From contig OZ010613.1 in assembly GCA_963932145.1 (NCBI GenBank), positions 44,456,341 to 44,520,340 of the forward strand: DNA of 64,000 bases. Reading direction: 5' to 3'. The DNA is from Acanthosepion lycidas. Its lineage: Eukaryota; Mollusca; Cephalopoda; Sepiida; Sepiidae. A program made the position numbers and the translations under genes. Positions 1 through 12,300 of this stretch are shown here, one piece after another; within the stretch, counting starts at the first letter, position 1, and every line of letters begins with the position of its first letter. A model generated the notes under the pieces. The model made no database searches. It had not been told where the DNA came from and saw only the letters and a program-made list of their open reading frames with translations.

Positions 1-900
1 ATTGCTAAGGGAGATAATTCATTTGTTTTTTGTTTTTTTAAATGTATTTTATTCACCTGATTCTGATATATTGGATTGTATGATTTATGATTGTTGTCAG
101 TCATAGAAATAGTCTTCTGTCTGAGCTTCTTTTGAGTTTAAAATTTGTTTATCTTGTTATACCCTTACTATTAAGAGATGAAACTGGCTTTAAACATTGC
201 TGACCATATTTTAATTTTATAGTGAACAAATCATTGAAAATCTGTTGAGATATTTTTATCTAATATTTATCTATTTATTTATCTAATGTCTTTTGTTATT
301 CATTTCTAGTCTGGTCTTTGTCTTATTTTATTGATTGCTTAGTTATTCAAATAATTCTTTTTTCTGCTCTGAATTTGACAAGTGGTAATGACCTTAGCAT
401 TTAGATCACAGCAAAAAGGAAATAATCAATGTAAGCAATGTTGACATTTTTATAGTATATTTTGAAAATTTAACAAATATTATAGATTATAACATAAATG
501 ACTACAAAAACGTTTAAACCTACAGAAATGCAAATACCATTACATGACAAACAAAGAAATAATTGTATAATACAACAGAAAAAAGAAAAAGGGACTTGAC
601 TTGCACAGTGCCAGGTATTATGCTTGTCCTTTATAAGTTTTGATTGGTAATTCAAGTTTAGGGCTATATTTGACAGATAAATGAACGTTGCAATATCAAC
701 CAGTACCACTTATACTAGATGGTCACATTCAGGAGTTTCTAATGTTCTGATTAACCATTTTTGTTACTTTCACTTATTAAAATGTTAATTTATATGCTAG
801 CAAAGGCTGTATTTCTTTTCACATGAAAAATAATGAAAACATTATCTTCATTATTATTCATTTTATATGCTTCAGTATTTAAATCATTATGCACATTTTG
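1..900. other. OSGEPL1 intron, no gene seen
   Basis: AT-rich sequence upstream of the first visible OSGEPL1 exon. I looked for the preceding exon (family stretch TIKPGL...SL) here and up to 3617 and did not find it. Confidence 0.5.
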
Positions 901-1265
901 GTTGTTATGCTCACAATGTTTCAGCCGTTATACCCTCTGGTCTTCTTCAGGTAACTGTTTTCTTACTTGGTTACCTTCGCAGATTTTCAAACTGAACACT
1001 CTATTCAATCCATGGGGTTAGATCGTCCTCATCCTACTTTTCATGCTTAGGGGAGATAACTCATATCAGTTAATACTTAATAGTCTTATTCACTTTTGTG
1101 TCATTTTGTCTATTTCTTGCACTGAAGCAGAGTATGTGACTTTTCAGCACTACCAAAATCTGGGATTGAACTCTCAACTTTCAATACCAAGTACAAGAAA
1201 GACACATGGAGATGGCTGGAGAGTGCTATGGCCAAAACATTGTGAGTATAACAAACAAAATGAGA
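900..1265. repeat. Foldback element with hammerhead-like arms
   Basis: Two inverted arms, about 904-965 (minus sense) and 1203-1262 (plus sense), share the string acattgtgag followed by ataacaa. The minus-sense arm has CTGAAGA and a GAAA block as in a hammerhead core, but stem II is mismatched. The plus arm has lost the CTGAAGA part. This is the same family as the element at 59.8-60.1 kb. Confidence 0.5.
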
Positions 1266-1469
1266 AATGTTAGTTTAAATAACAAAGAATATAAAAATAA
1301 TCATTCCTTATTTCAAGATTTCCTACAAAGTCATTTTGAGATTTTTAATATATATGTGGTGACATTTTTGTATTGGGTAGCCTCAGACTAGTTTATTCTT
1401 TCAATGGCATTAGGGGTGTTTAATTTTATTTTAACTTATTCAGAAAGATTGTTTTTTTTTGGCAAAATT

Positions 1470-2005
1470 AGACCTTCGTCCCTGCAAAAAACTGTGTCAA
1501 AAGGATGGTTTTTCTCCTTGCCACCACTATTATTTTAACTACCTTCACTCCTTGGCAATGTTTATTGTTTTAAAATGCAATGATTAGAATTGCAATAAAG
1601 CCTAAATAGATGATGAAAGTGAATTTATATATTTATTTTTGTTCTTGAGAATTTACAACAAAAATACACTATATATTAGATTGTTTATTTACAAGAATAA
1701 TTTTATATTTACAACTAATGCAATACAATATTTATCATTTACCAATTTATAAAGAAACAAATATGAAAAACATTTTTTATTCATAAATTTATAAACATTT
1801 ACTAAAATATTTGAACCAACTATATATTATAAAGTTTGAATCCAATAAATAATATAATAAATAAATAGTTTAAATAAACAATCTAATAAATAAAATGTTT
1901 ATTTTTGTTGCCAGTTTTCAAGAATAAAAAATGCCATGTCAAAGGAAAAACCCTCCTTTGACACTCCTTTTTTTGCATTCACAAAGGTCCAAGTTTGCCA
2001 TTGTT
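1470..2005. repeat. Long foldback element, TTGGCAAA family
   Basis: Both ends carry inverted copies of a TTGGCAAA...GACCTT(C/T)GT terminus followed by GTGTCAAA(A)GGA. The interior is also largely self-complementary (tatttatcatttaccaattt and its reverse complement). Related elements lie at 17.25-17.99 kb and 22.59-23.91 kb. Confidence 0.6.
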
Positions 2006-2324
2006 TTTTATTTTATTGTGACAACTGTTATATCAGTGCATATTTGAAGATGCAAGAAAATATATATAAAAGAAGATAAGAACTTGAATCAAATGCAAAG
2101 AAAAAAAAACAAACATTTGTACAGTTTATGAAAAACATGAAAAATTTCCTCCTGGAAATTTCTCACTTAATGATGCTCCATAAGCAGGTTGACAATTATT
2201 AATTAAATCAAGGCATTACTTTTAATGAAAAAAAATTCAATTCCCGGGAAGACTGCAAAAGACACTGAGTAATTCCTTGTGAAGTAAAATAAAAAAAACT
2301 TCTGAGAGGATAAAGAATACCAGG

Positions 2325-2530
2325 TTATGTAAAGCTTGGATATGTGGATGGGGTAATGGATAATAGCTCAGAATTGTTAATCGGAGAGCTGAGTTCAAGT
2401 TGGGTTCATTATATACATTTACGTGCAAATACCCTTGGAAAAAGTATAAATCCTCCTCTTCTCCCCCAACTATGGGTTAATTTGTAAGACTTGAATCACT
2501 AAAGCTATTATTAAATTTACTCCCCTCCCT
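2325..2530 (+). repeat. tRNA-derived SINE, 5S-tRNA family (5' truncated)
   Basis: Starts in the 5S-like tail (aaagcttggatatgtg), then an A-box-like ggtaatggataat and B-box-like gagttcaagttgg, and the body with ctatgggttaattt. Same family as the copies at 13.1, 15.8 and 56.3 kb. Confidence 0.7.
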
Positions 2531-3617
2531 AAATAAATTGTATACGAAATATTTAGATTTCGGTATTAAACTTTAACACTCTGTAACTTTGTTTCCTGAG
2601 CAAAAAGTTTGTTCTGCCATTTCAGATGATTTACTAAACAATAAGTGTGTTTGAATCTCACAGTTGAATTGTCTTGTCCTGCTATGTCAACAAGAAAATG
2701 ACTGACTAAAATCAAGAACTAAGCTACTGCAGTTTATTGGATGCCTTATACATTGAAAATGGAAGAAATATTATGAATAATGCAGAGTGTTGAAGATTAA
2801 ATAACTCCTAGGTGATGATATGCCACTAAAAACAACCAACCACGCCTGTAAGTATGGTATTATGAAGTTGGCAGAAGATAGTGAAATGAAATGGTAGATT
2901 TGTTCTTCTGTAAGGTTGAAAATTAAGAAAAAAGTCTTTTATTCTTAATTAACTAAACAAACTTTTTTTTGCCAACCCAATATAGTATATGATTCATGCC
3001 AAGAAATACCAGATAAGGAGCCTTTTATTCTAAAAAGAATTGATCTGTGGTGGCCCCAATATGTATTTGGCTTATAGACTATGTGCTTGCTGTATTCATA
3101 ATTGTAGTATATGATTCACACCAGATTGTTCAAATCAAATTTAATGTCAATAATGAATATTTTATTTTAAGAGTAGTTGATCTATGTTGGCCCCAATATG
3201 TACTGGTTTCACCTCAGATGATAGCAAAATAGATTTTGCACTCAGTATCACACCATAGTAACTAGGTGCATCAGCAGGAAGCTACCAGGTGCAGATTCCT
3301 GCCTTACACAGGATATCAGTGTAAACAGGTGGTTGACCACCTGTGCTTAGGATGTGTACATGGATGACAGGAAGGTATTTAAGTACCCCATCCAAGAGAG
3401 AAAAAGAATCCATGTTTGAAGAAAGCCCCCAAAGCCTCACACCTATCACCAATATTAATTGATAAAGTCTGAATGTGAATAAATAATAAAGTTATGTAGA
3501 AGAGATTTCCTTTTGTGTCCCTATTAGTCTTTACAACAATGACATTATACTAATAAAGGAGACAAACTACAACAGAATTTTACTAAACAGACACTTTTAT
3601 TTGTATTGTTTCTACAG
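2531..3617. other. Intron with short direct duplications
   Basis: A stretch around 2975-3070 (tatatgattca...ggccccaatatgta) recurs at 3105-3205. From 3240 to 3520 there is a unique-looking block with tatttaag and aataaataataaag that resembles LTR signals but has no recognisable ends. No gene seen. Confidence 0.35.
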
Positions 3618-3680
3618 AAAACCAATGATTCCCATTCATCACATGGAAGCCCATGCACTTACTGGTCGCATGATAGAACA
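3618..3680 (+). CDS. OSGEPL1: OSGEPL1 exon with HHMEAH motif
   Basis: Acceptor tttctacag precedes 3618 and donor gtaagt follows 3680. The exon begins with the last base of a split codon and reads [20 protein letters not shown], ending with two bases of a Gln codon completed in the next exon. The two histidines of HMEAH are the metal ligands of the TsaD/Kae1 family. It is the first exon of the gene in this window. Confidence 0.93.
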
Positions 3681-6011
3681 GTAAGTTAAAATATATTACA
3701 ACTTATTTTTTATATTACTAGTAATGGGATGTGCAGGTGGTGTAATGGATATCAGCTCAGAATGAGAAATTGGAGAGCCAAGTTCGAATTCCCATCGTGC
3801 TTGTTATATTCACTTGCATGCAAATACATTTGGAAAAGGTATAAATCTATCTCTTTCCCTCCACCCCAAGCTATGGGCTGAATAGCAGGAAAGATGTTCC
3901 TAAAGCCTTGGTTGGCAACCAGTCTAGTGCAGACAGAAATTGCAACCAACTGTGGGAAAATCTTCTCCCTAGTCAGTCACAAATTGAAAGAGACATGATC
4001 ACCCAATTGTGTATCACATGTGGCACTTAAGTAACAGACTAACAACATTGTTTATTTCTGTTTCATAATTAAATTCAGTTGTAGTATATATAATGTTGTT
4101 CAGTTTATCAGATAATATTGTTTTGCTGGATTATATTAACAAAGCATCAATTATATATCAGAAATATGTTGTTTGTTTAGGTAAAATATTTTCGAATCAA
4201 CAAATTTATCTAAAGAACTAATGGATTTTTATTTTTAATCCAAGATTTATATTACACCGAATGTTATTATAGTGGATACTTTTTATTTGAAATAGACGCC
4301 CCATTTTTATTTATTAAATAGTATCTATCAGCCTGTGAACTTGAGAAATCTTAGAAAACATTTGAAGAAAATGTGTTCTCTGGAAGGAATAGAACCTGCA
4401 TCTTCTTTTGTAGTGAAAACTACCTTCATTTCACTCAAAGCAAATCAATAATACCACTAAGACACAAGAAGCTACTGGGAGTGAAAGAAAATGTTAAGAT
4501 ATAGAAGGAACTAGAAACACAATACTAAACAGGAAGCAAAGAATAAACCTCTGCACCTGTTGGGAGGAGTGTGAACCTGACAATAGGTGAACTTATCTAC
4601 TCCTATTATTTGATTATTTCTGTTTTATCCATCATGCTTTACTGCTCAGCCATGAAGAACGTCACAGTAAATAGTGATGTCAAAGATAGTATGAAGCCAA
4701 AAGTGCTGACAGTCAATGGGATACTGAGAGAAAAGGCATTTAAGGCAAGCAGTCTTTGCAATAAAATCAGGATTAGAAATATACTTATGGGTATGTCTAG
4801 ATTAACCAATGAACATCTCGTCTACACTAACATATAAAAAATAAGATCAGAGAGTGGAAGTGGGTGGGTTATTATTACATGTCATGAAGACTGATACTTA
4901 AACATGCCATTCAATGATGCTAGGGAACAATTACTGCGACAAATGTAATATTAGTGTATCCAAGTATGATTTTGCTCTACTTTGTATTGAGCACTTTTTA
5001 ACAAATAAATGCTATGAACTGTGGACTTTTACTCCATCTGTTATTTCTATTATTTGTGTGTTTATGTATCTATCTATATATATATATATATATATAAAAT
5101 CAGAAATCAAAATGGGTACGACTGGAGGAAAAAGAGAGAAAAAGTAAAAAACCTATAAGGAGTAGGTATGAAGTCATAAAAAGGACGAAAAGGAGAAATA
5201 ACCATGACATTCTAGACGTGTGCTCATACGCACAGATGGACATGAATGCACACACACAGACACACAATGAAAAAAAGAACTTGCACCAATGAAAAGTGCA
5301 TATAACAAAAGAAAATCAAGAAATATAAACAGTTAATTGCTGATATCCTCTGACGAGTGGACAGAGTGATTCCTGGTGGATCTGTCTCTGAAACTCTGGA
5401 GTCAGGATGCTAATGGTAACAGCAATCAGCTAAGTGACAAACGTATTGTATTAATTCTCTCTCTCTCTCCATATATATATATATATATATATATGTTGTA
5501 AAGCATGCAATGCAAATGAACAATTTTCTATCTCAAATAACAGGTGAAGTAGAGAAGAGAAAGATGAACCTCAGAGACAACTCGACTTTGTAGTCACAAT
5601 AACCCTAGAAAAGGACAAGAAATATGGTCCAAGCTTTTGACTTTTTTAAGTCATCATCAACCACATACACACACACACTGAAGAAAAAAAATAAGCCTAC
5701 CCTCCAATAAAAAGTATTTAGATTATTTTTTTAACAATATAAAAATAACAAAAATGAGAAAATCAACAGTCAATTGCTAATACCTCCTGACGATTGGACT
5801 GAACAATTACAAAAAATGTTCGTCTACGAAATACTGGAGTTGGGGTACTGAATATAACACCAATCAGCTAAGTGACATTTTTATATTTATATTAAGCATA
5901 TTAATGCTCTATCTCTGATATTGAGTACTTTATTGCAAAGATTGCTTGCCTTAAATGTCTTTTCTTTTAGACTGACAGCATTTCTGGCTCTACACTATCT
6001 TTGTTATATCA

Positions 6012-6059
<48 letters not shown>

Positions 6060-7131
6060 TTGTAAAGCATGCAAAGGAACAATTTTCTATCTCAACTAAC
6101 ATCTGAAGTAGAGAAGAGGAAGATGAACCTCAAAGACATCTCAACTTTGTCGTCACAATTTAGTCTATTTTTATAAGAATAGTTGAGTTGTCGGGACCAG
6201 AGAAGTCTCTTATATCCGGGTTTCTCTTATATCAGGGTTTGGTCAATTTTGTTTACATTAACACAGGCTCTAATTTGGGACCAGTGAAAATCTCTCTTAT
6301 ATCCGGGTTTCTCTTATATCAGGGTTACACTGTATATATTTTTGGTCTATTTTATAAGAGCAGCAGCTTAATGAATTAGTGAATTTTGTCTTAACAAATG
6401 CTGAAAATGTTTGCATTGGCTCCTTTCATGTTTTTTTTATTTTTTATGTTTTTGCAGAGTTGAATATCCTTTTCTTGTTCTTTTGGCCAGTGGTGGTCAC
6501 TGTCTTCTGGCTGTGGCCAAAGATGTGGAAGATTTTGTTCTGCTGGGAACTAGTCTGGATAATGCTCCAGGTGATGCCTTTGACAAGGTTAGTTTTCACA
6601 GTCATAGAATTCAGGCAAAAATATATTGACTAGATAGAATGGACACACAGAAACAACAGAAACTTTTAAGTTGTTGTCTTTATAGGATAAAAATTAAACA
6701 TCTGATTATATTTACTCTATGAAACATTTCATCTTTATAATGATAAAGCAATACAGATCTATATTTATACAGAACGTTTTCATTACTACAAACATTACTT
6801 TTTAGTTTGAAGTAGATGCCTTGTTTTTTTGTTTCATTTTAAACAGTGTGGATTACACTTATCAGCCTGTGCACTCAAGATATCTTAGAGCACATTTACT
6901 TTAAGATTTCTTGAGGCTGCTCACGTCCATAATAAACACTGTTTAAAATAAAAAAAATGAGGCGTCTATTTCAAACTTGGGTTTGATCAGTGTGCTGACT
7001 ACCTGGGATTGTGTGTTTTGGTTTTGTTGTGGTAACTATCTAGAAACTGCAAGCAATTTAAGCCGCTCGCATGCTACAGCAAGCATGAAACTCATAGTTG
7101 TAGCTGGCTAGAAAAAATTATTTATATAAGG

Positions 7132-7179
<48 letters not shown>

Positions 7180-7613
7180 TTTATGAAAAAAGCGTGCTTA
7201 ATATTGGGGATAGTGTTTATAAAAATGAACAATCGTGACAGAGAAATGAACACTCCTTAATGGCTAGCATTTTCACACCCTAAGTCTGATGATTATTTTG
7301 GCTATGAAACTGATGTTCATTATGCAGTGTAGATTTACTTACTCACTGTATGTGTGTGTTGATTGAGCATTATGGGGAAAAGGGAATTTTTAATGGCTGC
7401 TGCTGCTGCTTTAATGCATTGCTCTTCATGAGAATTCAGCACTATGGCATTTATATATCTCATATATAATGCATTAAAAATCCCCTTTCTATGCTGTGTG
7501 CTGATAACCTAGGATAAGAGTCTCTGACTGATATCAAATCGATCAAGTTTCGATCCTGGCTTGAAGCAATCAGATGTCTAGCCATACTGATGAACTGTGA
7601 TACAGTGAAACAG

Positions 7614-7666
<53 letters not shown>

Positions 7667-9313
7667 TGTATCACAAAAGTGAGTACACCCCTCACATTTC
7701 TTCAAATATTTAAGTATATCTCTTCATGGGACAGCACTGAAAAAATTACCTTTTGACACAATGAAAAGCAGTCTGTCTGCAGCATATATAACAGAGTTAA
7801 TTTCTTTTCCCCTCAAAATAACTCAAAATATAGCCATTAAAAGCTAAATCCCTGGCAACAAAAGTGAGTACACCCCTAAGAAACTACACCCCTAAATGTC
7901 TAAATTGAGTACTGCTTTTCATTTTCCCTCCAAAATGTCATGTGACTCATTAGTGTAACTATGCCCATGTGTTCATGGGAAGCAGGTGTATTCAAATTTG
8001 TAGTGCAGCTCTAACACTCTCTCTTACCGATCACTGAAAGTTCCAACATGGCACCACATGGCAAAGAACTCTCTGAGGATCTTAAAAAACGTATTGTTGC
8101 ACTACATAAAGATGGCCAAGGCTACAAGAAGATTGCCAACACCCTGAAACTGAGCTGCAGCACAGTGGCTAAGATCATCCAGCATTTTAAAAGAGCAGGG
8201 TCCACTCAGAACAGGCCTCGGGTAGGTCGTCCAAAGAAGCTGAGTGCACGTGCTGAGCGTCACATCCAAATGCTTTGAAAGATCGGCGTAGGAGTGCTGT
8301 TAGCATTGCTGCAGAGATTAAAGAGATTGGGATTCAGCCTGTTAGTGTTCAGACCATACGCCGCACACTACATCAAATTGGTGTGCATGGCTGTCACCCC
8401 AGGAGGAAGCCTCTTCTGAAGGCAATACACAAGAAAGCCCGCAAACAGTTTGCTGAAGACATGTCAACAAAGCCCATAGATTACTGGAACCATGTCCTAT
8501 GGTCTGATGAGACAAAATTTAATTTGTTTGGTTCTGATAGCCTTAAGCATGTGTGGCGGCAACCAGGTGAGGAGTACAAAGATGTGTGTCATGCCTACAG
8601 TCAAGCATGGTGGTGGGAATGTCATGGTCTGGGGCTGCATGAGTGCTGCAGGTATTGGAGAGTTACATTTCATTGAGGGAAACATGAACTCCAACATGTA
8701 CTATGAAATACTGCAGCAGAGCATGATCCCCTTCCTCCAGAAACTGGGTCGCAGAGCAGTGTTCCAGCATGACAATGACCCCACACACATCCAAGACAAC
8801 CACTGCTTTACTGAAGAGGCTGAATGTAAAGGTGATGGACTGGCCAAGCATGTCTCCAGACTTGAACCCAATAGAACATCTTTGGGGCATCCTCAAGTAG
8901 AAGGTGGAGGTGCGCAGTCTCAAATATCTGCCAGCTCTGCAACGTCGTCATTGAGGAGTGGAAGAGCATTCCAGTGACTACCTGTGAAGCTCTGGTAAAC
9001 TCCATGCCCAGGAGAGTAAAGGCAGTTTTGCATAATGATGGTGGCCACACAAAATATTGACAGTTGACATGTTGTATGTTAATATTCACAACTTCACAAG
9101 GGGTGTACTCACTTTTGTTGCCAGGGATTTAGCTTTTAATGGCTATATTTTGAGTTATTTTGAGGGGAAAATAAATTAACTCTGTTATATATGCTGCAGA
9201 CAGGCTACTTTTCATTGTGTCAAGGTGTCATTTTGTCAGTGTTGTCCCATGAAGAGATATACTTAAATATTTGAAGAAATGTGAGGGGTGTACTCACTTT
9301 TTGTGATACACTG

Positions 9314-9347
<34 letters not shown>

Positions 9348-12300
9348 AATGACAACACAATCTATTACTATGATAACTAACCTGATTTCTCTTGCAATCT
9401 ATGCAACAAAATGTGCATATCAGTGAGTAGATGCATATCCTGCATTAAAAGTTGCAACAATCTATTTTGTATGTTCCTTTCTCTATCCTGTTGTTGCTAT
9501 CTCGTTCATTGCAAACTACATCTCTTATTGCTTTAAAAGTGTTGTTGATGAATTTTAGGTTAAGATTGGATAACTTATTTTCAATGGTGGCTTTTATGGA
9601 GTTAGTAGGTCGGATTGTGTGTCTCCTTTTGTCATGATTGTTGGGATTATTATTATTATCTGTGGATTTTTGGATTTTTCTTTGTAGACTTTGTGTTTGT
9701 TATTGTGTATTGTCAGTAATTTGTATTCAAAGATGCACCATTTTATATTCTTTTAAAAGAGCTTTTTAATGCACATAAAATGACATTTTCATTTTATTCA
9801 CCCATTCACGGCACTGTTTCATGCTAAAGAATTTTTCAAAATGGGTAACGGTTTCTTTAATAGCAAACATCAGATCTATTAAAGCATTCCTTTTGAAAAA
9901 TGCAAAAAGAATAACAGATCTCAGGAAATCTAATAGTATAAATCGAGGAAACATCCAGAAACCACACAAAGAAAAACCATATGAGCATAACAACACTTTA
10001 ACACACTGGTAGTTTACTGTAATACACTTGACCATAATTTCAACAATAAATGCCTGTCTGATCAGGAGAGAAAACAATTGACTAAGAAGCAAAAATATAT
10101 TGAAAGTGTGCTGATTTCATAATTCTTGACAATAAATTCATGACCAAGACCATACATAATATCACCAATCATCACAAAAGCAATAGTAGCATAATACAAG
10201 CTAATAGAGAAGAAAATGGTGATCTACTTGGAGTGGGTTGATTTAAAATCTCATAGACACTAATGACACTAATATATATATATGTATGTATATATATATA
10301 TATATATATAATAAAAAAACACCTTGGTCTCAAGATGCCAGCTCTGATAAGGTAGTGTAATTTACTATCCGTTTTATCCTAAAAATATCTAGCATATTTT
10401 CCTTACACACAGTTTTGTTTTTCATTCCAACCTGAAGATGCTGAGCCTAAGACGTGGTTGGTAAAATGCTTCATTAAAAAAGCTTTGTCCCATTATCTCC
10501 ATAAATTATATAGTCAAAGAACACATGCAAAAGGAGTAAATTAAATTGGTGATCTTTTTTTTCTTTTTTTTTTTTTTTTTTTCATTGGCAGGTGGCTCGA
10601 AGCTTAAAGTTGAAAAACCTGAAAGAATGCTATGGTTTGAGTGGAGGGGCATCTGTAGAACTGGTTGCTCAAAATGGAGATCCAAATGCCTTCAGTTTCC
10701 CACAGGTGATGGTAAAGTCTGCAGACTGCAATTTCTCATTTGCAGGAATTATTTCTTTGATGCACAGATATATTGCTGACTGTGAAAAAAAGCAAAGTAA
10801 GTAATGAGTTTCACACCTGCTCACAGGTGTTATCTTAAATCCTTTCTTTTTGGTTTGTCTAGACTGGGTGAAATCAGTCCTCTTTGGCTGGGGCTTTGTC
10901 CATAAAAAGGAAATATACCTAGAAATCACAATTGGCTGATATAATGCTTTTATAATTTAAATCTAATTGTCGCCTGATGACCCTGTACCATTAAAGATTT
11001 ATATATATTCAAAGCTACTTTATCATTGTATACAGAAAATAGGAATGTGGAAGTAATGTAACAGATATTGACATGGAAAATGGAATTGGTTAGCAGAGTT
11101 CAAATTCTAGGCTAGTTTGTTGCATTCACTTTCACGCTAATATCCATAAGAAAGGTATGAATCCATCTCAATTCCTCTCAGCTTATGGTGAAATAGAAGG
11201 TAGACTTAGCTCTATAGCTTTGGGTGGCAACCAGTCTAAGAAAGAAAACTTTGAATTCTAAACTGTGAAGTTAATGGAAAACCAATTGACTTTCTTTCCA
11301 AAGAAGACATTAAAAGTCACAGATAATAAAGAAAAGGATTGTGTAGAGAGCCATGATCACCTATATCCTAAAGTGATATGTCTCCCCACCCCCACCAAAT
11401 ACAGAAAAATCTATTTTAAATTTCACTAAGATTGAGAGTCAGGATCAATTTCTGATGCCTCGAGTATCCCATTGGAGAAGTGCTGAGTGAACTGGACAAT
11501 TACTAATTCCATGTAATTGTGGTATTGCTACTTTCAACATGGCCTTGTGCCATATTCTGTTTAAGTGGTCATTCAGGTAAATATCCTTTTACAATTGTCA
11601 AAATGGTTCTTTCACAATCTATCCTAACCAATTGTAGTTGGGCTTGATTTGGGATATGACATGCTCAGTTCCTGGGGAACCATCTCTCCCTGCTGAGGCA
11701 GCACCTCTCCCATTGTACTAAGATTGGGAGAGGTATGTGTTAATCCCTGGTACCTGTCAGTCAGTTATCAGTTGATTCATGCTTAGGCAATCATTTATCT
11801 TTTGATACATGACTGATGAGGCAGATTTTTCCTGCAGTAGGTTGCCATTTCTTTCTGTTGTAGACCAGTTGCCATTCAAGTCTATAGAACCTGGTCTGTT
11901 CTGCTATTTACAGACAGCTGAGGCGAGAAGAGGATTCATACCTTTCCCAAGGTTATTAGTATGTAAGTGAATGTAATGGATTTGACTGGAATTCAAACTT
12001 GCTCTCCAATTCCTCAATCCAATCTGCTATCCATTACTCCACCCTGAGTTATCCCAAATGGGAATTGTTAAGGGAACTGGACAATTTTTGTTACTAATTC
12101 TATATACATGTGGGATTCTCATTTTAAATATAGCTGTATGCCATTTGATTAGGCTATCAGGTAAATATCACCCTTTTGATGTTTACTCTAACATTTAATG
12201 GTTGGATTTGATTAAAAGAATAACAGGCTCAGCTCCAGGGGACAACTCCATTGCACTAAGTATAGGAGGGGCAGAGTTAATCTTTGATGCCTGAGGCGTA

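Larger units (their letters stand above)
5205..6165 (+). repeat. Tandem retrozyme-like repeat with two hammerhead ribozymes
   Basis: Two head-to-tail copies of a roughly 440-bp unit, stretched by (TA)n expansions. Shared blocks include acagtnaattgctaata before each ribozyme, aatcagctaagtgaca after it, and acaattttctatctcaa followed by gaagtagagaag. Each unit carries a full hammerhead (5345-5408 and 5781-5847). Self-cleavage at both sites would release a 438-nt RNA (5404-5841). This architecture is that of metazoan retrozymes (established for other invertebrates). No ORF is present. Confidence 0.75.

Noticed and set aside
3240-3540. Possible solo LTR
   Set aside because: It has tatttaag and aataaataataaag but no TG...CA ends or target duplication that I could find.
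3726-3810. Possible tRNA genes at this and other SINE heads
   Set aside because: A and B boxes are present but the cloverleaf is not complete and the same head recurs with a common non-tRNA body; SINEs.
4571-4837. 88-codon ORF in the first visible intron
   Set aside because: No recognisable motif, and AT-rich low-content sequence; chance ORF.
7284-7340. Hammerhead candidate (CTGATGA...GAAA)
   Set aside because: Both core blocks are present, but neither stem II nor stem I can pair.
8490-8520. CTGATGA motif as a ribozyme core
   Set aside because: It encodes part of the WSDET motif of the Tc1 transposase; no GAAA with paired stems.
10424-10463. Hammerhead candidate with CCAAC/GTTGG arms
   Set aside because: Stem I pairs, but the GAAA block and stem II are not there; at most a relic.
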